Source: Pinguiococcus pyrenoidosus (Eukaryota; Sar; Pinguiophyceae; Pinguiochrysidales; Pinguiochrysidaceae). From it: a DNA stretch of 64,000 nucleotides. Where the stretch lies: positions 84,575 to 148,574 of the forward strand of contig JAAMXY010000039.1 in assembly GCA_019677205.1 (NCBI GenBank). The letters run 5' to 3'. Positions within the stretch are counted from its first letter, which is position 1. Every line of letters starts with the position of its first letter. Positions 60,401-64,000 of the stretch are shown one piece after another. Made by a program: the position numbers and the translations under genes. Under the pieces are notes generated by a model. It saw only the letters and a list, made by a program, of their open reading frames with translations, had not been told where the DNA came from and made no database searches.

Positions 60401-62830
60401 AGGGCGGCGCTCTCGATAAAGGAGGTTCCCCGGGAAGGTCTTCGTCGCTGGCCAAAGAGCAGGCTGGCCCAACCCTGGCGAGGACGATCGGACTGCGTGG
60501 AGCCGTTGATTTGTTGTTGGAGGCTAGGGGCTCCCTATCGACTCTGGCAGGCCGGGGCCAGGCTCTTCAGGGCGGCCGAGGTGCCGATGGCCACGCCGGC
60601 GGAGGCGGCGGCGGGGCAGGCTGGTTTGGAGGCGGCGGTGGCGGGAGCGGCATCGACGCCGCTGGGGGCGGCGGCGGCTCGAGCTGGGTGGACCCGCATG
60701 CGTTGGCTGCAAATCAACCCGTCGTCAACACACCAGCAAGTCTCGAAGCTCCCGAGTTTGAGGTGACGAGCGTCGCTCACAACGCGCTCGAAGTGACCTG
60801 GGCGACCGGCGCCGGCCCGATCGGAGACGACCGCCGCGTGGTCATCGTGGAAGTGGCTTCACCGTCGACGTCCTTTCAGTATGAAGACGCAGTTCCCAAC
60901 ATCCGCGAGAGTTTTGAAGAGGCGCACCGGGTGCCGTATCACCAAGGCCTCGCGATCATCGGAGACTTGGAGCCCAGCACCGTCTACCATCTCCGCCTGC
61001 GGGTGGAGTCTACTCGGACGGAGAGCGAAGCGTCGGCGGCGGTCCAGTCCGCCACGCAGCCCCCTCCCAACGACTCGTGGCGACGTCTTCCGACACCCCG
61101 AAGACTTCAACGCGCGCGACTCCGCGACGTTACCGTCGCCGAGAACCAAAGCAGTATTCCAACTCCGGGCTGTTCAGATCCTCCCGGCGCCGAGATGCGC
61201 GAGAGGCCGCCGCCGCGGAGAGGCGTGACCATGACGCCCGTTCGGGGCTATGTCTATCTCTTCGGCGGTAGAGGGCCCGGCCACGACTGCACCGGCAGCG
61301 GCAGCCGTGACACGGTGGCTCACGGCCTGGATATGAACGGCGTCGCCGTCCAGCGCTGCGCCGTCCACGGCGGAGAGACCAACGAGCTGTGGCGGCTGGA
61401 CGTGACGGCCCGCGAATGGCAGCATCTCCAGAGCGAGAACGCCGCCGGGACCTTCGCCACCTTCGGCGTCGGCACGACGTCCAGCATCAACTCGTCCACA
61501 TGGGGGGCTGGGGACGACGCGGCCATCAGCCTAGCCAACACGGAGGTGCCGGCGCCGCGAGAGCGCCACACCGCGTCGCGGGTCCCGGGCAGCAACAAGG
61601 TGCTCGTGTTCGGCGGCGTGACGGCCTGGGACCCGGACGCGGCCGCCAGCGCCGACGGCGCGCAAGTGCTGAGCAACACGCGCCGCACGGCAGAACGCAA
61701 GGCCCAACCCGAGTCGGCGCAGAGCGGGTATCTCCGCGCCTTTGGCGACCTGTGGGAGCTGGACGTCGGCGGGGCGACGCCTCGAAGCGTTCCGGGAGAA
61801 GGTACCAACTTTTCAACAGCATAGCATGTGATAACCGCGTCGAAGACATCAGTGTCGGGTATGACCTTAAAGGGAGCCTTGGTCTAAGCCAGGTAAACTG
61901 TCTTTCCGCTTCGCAGGTTCCAGTTTCCACCCAGTCGCCTGCGCGTTGAACTTCCAGTGGCGGAAGCTCAGCAGCCACAATGGACCCCAACCCCGCTTCG
62001 GCCACCTGGCCGTCGCGACACCGGAGTTCCTGTTCATCCACGGTGGCCAAAGCGAGGACAACCAGCTGCTCAGCGACATGTGGCGCTTCGACCTGTCCAC
62101 GCAGACTTGGGCGCAATTCGCCGGAGGCTCTTCCTGGACGCGGGACGTCAGCGGCCGGGTTGGCGTGCTGGCGCCTTGGGGAGTCTTGGCCTTTGGCGGC
62201 CGGGCTCCTCGCACTCCGGCGGCCGGCGTGACTGGCAGCTCCAGGGGCCCTCTTTGGGACGTGGTGGCGCTGGATGCCATCGACGAGAAATGGTGGCCGG
62301 TGGAGGTCGAAAATGCGGCTCCAGTGGCGCCGCTGCCTCACTTTCACCGGCTGCCGGAGGCCAACGCTGGCTTTGGTTCCGGTGCGGCGCACGGCGTCGT
62401 GGAGCCCTGTGTGGCGTGCAGTGAAGCTCGCGCACCATCGGGGCGGGGACTGGCCGGTGTGGCGCTTCTGGGCCTCTCGCAGGACGCCGGGCAGGCCGAG
62501 GACCGGTGGCGCCGCGACTTGGCCACAGCGGCGCCGCAGCTGTTTGTGTGGGGCGGAGACGATGGCGTGTCGTACCGAAGTGATGGATTCTTCCTAGACT
62601 TGGGCAAGACGAGCGCGGCCAACAGCCTTCCTGGACGCTTGCGGGAGTACGAGCACCTGCGCAATCTCGCGTGCGCGTGGCGAATTGCGGCGGACGACTT
62701 TGGGGACGGTGCGTGGGCCACCAGTTGCGGAGCTCCGGCGTCGTCCATTGGCACCAGCAGCTGCAGCTTAGAGGCAGTGGTGCGGATGGCCTGGTGCTAC
62801 GAGTTCTTTCAGACCGTCGGCGTGTTGTAG
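57418..62830 (+). CDS. Giant secreted FN3 / glycine-rich / Kelch protein
   Basis: Two exons (57418-61801, 61917-62830) join in phase 1 to 1765 residues. A signal peptide (WIASLLLLVYTTRVPTLA) ends near residue 32. Residues about 35-780 hold several fibronectin type III-like modules (PGTSYVFRLSSGAAQ; LRCRNAAGWSPWSAAS; LEPHSLYNFQARAIYG). A glycine-rich domain follows at about 800-1090: FRLWGAGGGGASSEGSGGAG, VFSVAIGTGGRG, then GGGGGGAGWFGGGGGGSG and GGGGGSSWVDPH, like the Gly-rich domain of ALK-type receptors and some bacterial surface proteins. After another FN3 (LEVTWATGAG) come Kelch repeats from about 1264 (GYVYLFGGRGPGHD; RERHTASRVPGSNKVLVFGG; RFGHLAVATPEFLFIHGG; QLFVWGGDDG). No membrane anchor is visible. 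Extracellular adhesion or matrix roles are inferred. Whether the gene ends at 62830 is uncertain. Confidence 0.78.
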
Positions 62831-63008
62831 GCCGCGGGCTGATACTGGCGGACACGTCGTCTCGAAAGGCTTCGCCCGCCGATCCAGGAAGGCAACGTTG
62901 GACCGAGGTGCGCCGCAAGTGGCGAGGATGTTCATGGTGGAGTCCACTGGGGGATCGAACGTCAGGGAAGACGGGTGCTTTCATCGTGGTTTCGAAGAAG
63001 GGAACCAA

Positions 63009-63791
63009 TTATGATGGCTTGGCCTTCGGTGCCTTCGGTGCCTTCGGGGCTGCTTCTATTCTCAATTGCTCCCTGACTTCATCAAGATCTTTGTCGAGCA
63101 AGTCCTCGTAGCGTACATTTAACAGGAACTTCGCCTCGAGGCCCGCGCGGCATGCCCAAGGAACGTATCGCTCAAACAGAATCTCTCGCTTCCGCGGCGT
63201 CATGCCCGTCCCGAACGGGCCGGCGATGGCCGAGAGCGTGGCCACAGGAAGCTCCGTGTGGATCATCTCGAACCACTTCAGCGCAATCTCGCCCAGGACG
63301 GTCGGCGGCAGCCCGGTCAGGACGTGCCAGAAGTCGTGGACTTGGCGGTACCGCTGCATCACGAAGCGGAGCTCTTCGTCCTCGATGAATCGTACGGGTC
63401 TCCGCCCATCGGCGTCGAAGCCGTGCTTGGCCATGAGATCGAAGTACGCTCGTCCAAAGGTGTTCACGGGCAGCTTGTCGAGGCGCTCCTGCTCCAGAAC
63501 CGCAGTCGAGATGTTCGGCCTCTCTTGTAGCAGCGCCGCACCGACCTCGTCCGCCCGCATTCTGTCCCGGCATTTGCGCAGCGCGACCGTTCCAGTTGTC
63601 TCCCCCAGGACAGCGATCAGATCGTCTCTCTTGGGATCCACGAACGCTCCCACAGCCGCATAGCCAGTCAGGAAGATCCTCTGGGACGTCGACAGCGGAT
63701 ATATCGAGGAGTCGGGCACAGACGCGAGGCGTCGGACAGCGGCTCTCGGCGCAAGGGACCGCGCAAGGGACCGCGCAAGCCCTTTCCGCAT
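63009..63791 (-). CDS. COQ4: COQ4, ubiquinone biosynthesis protein
   Basis: Single exon; first in-frame ATG at 63791, 260 residues. The N-terminus RKGLARSLARSLAPRAAVRR is a textbook mitochondrial presequence. The family motif HDFWHVLTGLPPTVLGE carries the metal-ligand HDxxH. Other COQ4 marks are LSTSQRIFLTGYAAVGAF, KLPVNTFGRAYFDLMAKHGF and ERYVPWACRAGLEAKFLLNV. COQ4 sits on the matrix side of the inner membrane, organises the CoQ synthome and is linked to C1 decarboxylation and hydroxylation of the ring. The C-terminal APKAPKAPKAK run is a short low-complexity tail. It is convergent with the Kelch gene (178 bp). Confidence 0.92.
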   Translation of the reverse strand: MRKGLARSLARSLAPRAAVRRLASVPDSSIYPLSTSQRIFLTGYAAVGAFVDPKRDDLIAVLGETTGTVALRKCRDRMRADEVGAALLQERPNISTAVLEQERLDKLPVNTFGRAYFDLMAKHGFDADGRRPVRFIEDEELRFVMQRYRQVHDFWHVLTGLPPTVLGEIALKWFEMIHTELPVATLSAIAGPFGTGMTPRKREILFERYVPWACRAGLEAKFLLNVRYEDLLDKDLDEVREQLRIEAAPKAPKAPKAKPS

Positions 63792-64000
63792 CGTTCCGGA
63801 TCTCTCGCTCGCCACTCAATCCACCTGCTTCCGAGGGGGCCCGGGAAGTGGCACCGCCGAACTCCCGAAGCTGGGGGTTTCGGGTGAGCGAAGGCGCGCG
63901 CTTCGGATTCTGTGTCGATCTTGTTCGTTTGTAGGGCTGTGGCCATTTCCTAGGCTCCGAAATCGGGGATTGTACAGATAGTAGCAGGAAATCACATCTT
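63792..64000. other. Upstream flank of COQ4 at window edge
   Basis: Expected to hold the COQ4 5' UTR and promoter. The frame is open for a few codons upstream of the ATG without another ATG. Confidence 0.35.

Overview
This window looks like nuclear DNA from a eukaryotic alga with a secondary (red-type) plastid, most likely a flagellated stramenopile (ochrophyte); this is inference. Genes are split by short spliceosomal introns (about 50-150 nt, GT...AG), a U6 snRNA gene is present, and there are no bacterial operons. Several products start with a signal peptide followed by Phe in an A-F or AFxP context, the bipartite targeting signal of complex plastids: a CysH-type reductase, sedoheptulose-bisphosphatase, a DUF3007-like membrane protein and a twin-arginine lumen protein. 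The ABC-F ATPase has a related leader. Genes for mitochondrial proteins (NDUFA6, bL17m, bS18m, COQ4, a probable ATP synthase f-like subunit) and an LRRC43-like protein suggest an aerobic cell with a cilium. Pro-Ser repeats in one ORF also fit stramenopiles. Haptophytes, cryptophytes or chromerids are not excluded.

Layout. 1-13 kb: C-terminal part of a LarA-like racemase, an ADAM-like membrane metalloprotease, an IQ/WW/B-box scaffold, NDUFA6, mitochondrial bL17, a multidomain sulfotransferase and a calpain. 13-23 kb: a double glycosyltransferase, plastid PAPS reductase, DUF3007 protein, plastid ABC-F ATPase, U6 snRNA and a coiled-coil protein. 23-32 kb: a non-canonical poly(A) polymerase, a small lysine-rich protein, threonyl-tRNA synthetase and a two-RRM protein. 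32-44 kb: a D-2-hydroxyacid dehydrogenase, an LRRC43-like protein, bS18m, a thylakoid lumen protein, a cyclic-nucleotide-dependent kinase and a poorly resolved Pro/Ser-repeat membrane protein. 44-64 kb: a Dispatched/Patched-like RND transporter, PGK, an ATP synthase f-like protein, a BT1 transporter, SBPase, a giant secreted FN3/Gly-rich/Kelch protein and COQ4. Two assembly gaps (36504-36549, 46979-47038) interrupt genes.

The genes do not form one pathway. PAPS reductase (sulfate assimilation) and SBPase (Calvin cycle) act in the plastid; PGK has no targeting peptide and should serve cytosolic glycolysis. The clearest overall property is layout: strand changes at 21 of 28 adjacent protein-gene pairs, giving head-to-head pairs that mostly share a short AT-rich promoter. 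Introns and 5' ends also hold many simple repeats, and a large share of 5' splice sites carry C at +4.

No CRISPR array, transposon, tRNA or rRNA gene was recognised. I found no single clear candidate for a wholly new system. The strongest leads are the giant FN3/Gly-rich/Kelch protein, the sulfotransferase fusion, the splice-donor bias and the repeated N-terminus of the plastid ABC-F protein. Exon boundaries come from reading-frame continuity, splice dinucleotides and family resemblance recalled from memory; no database search was run.
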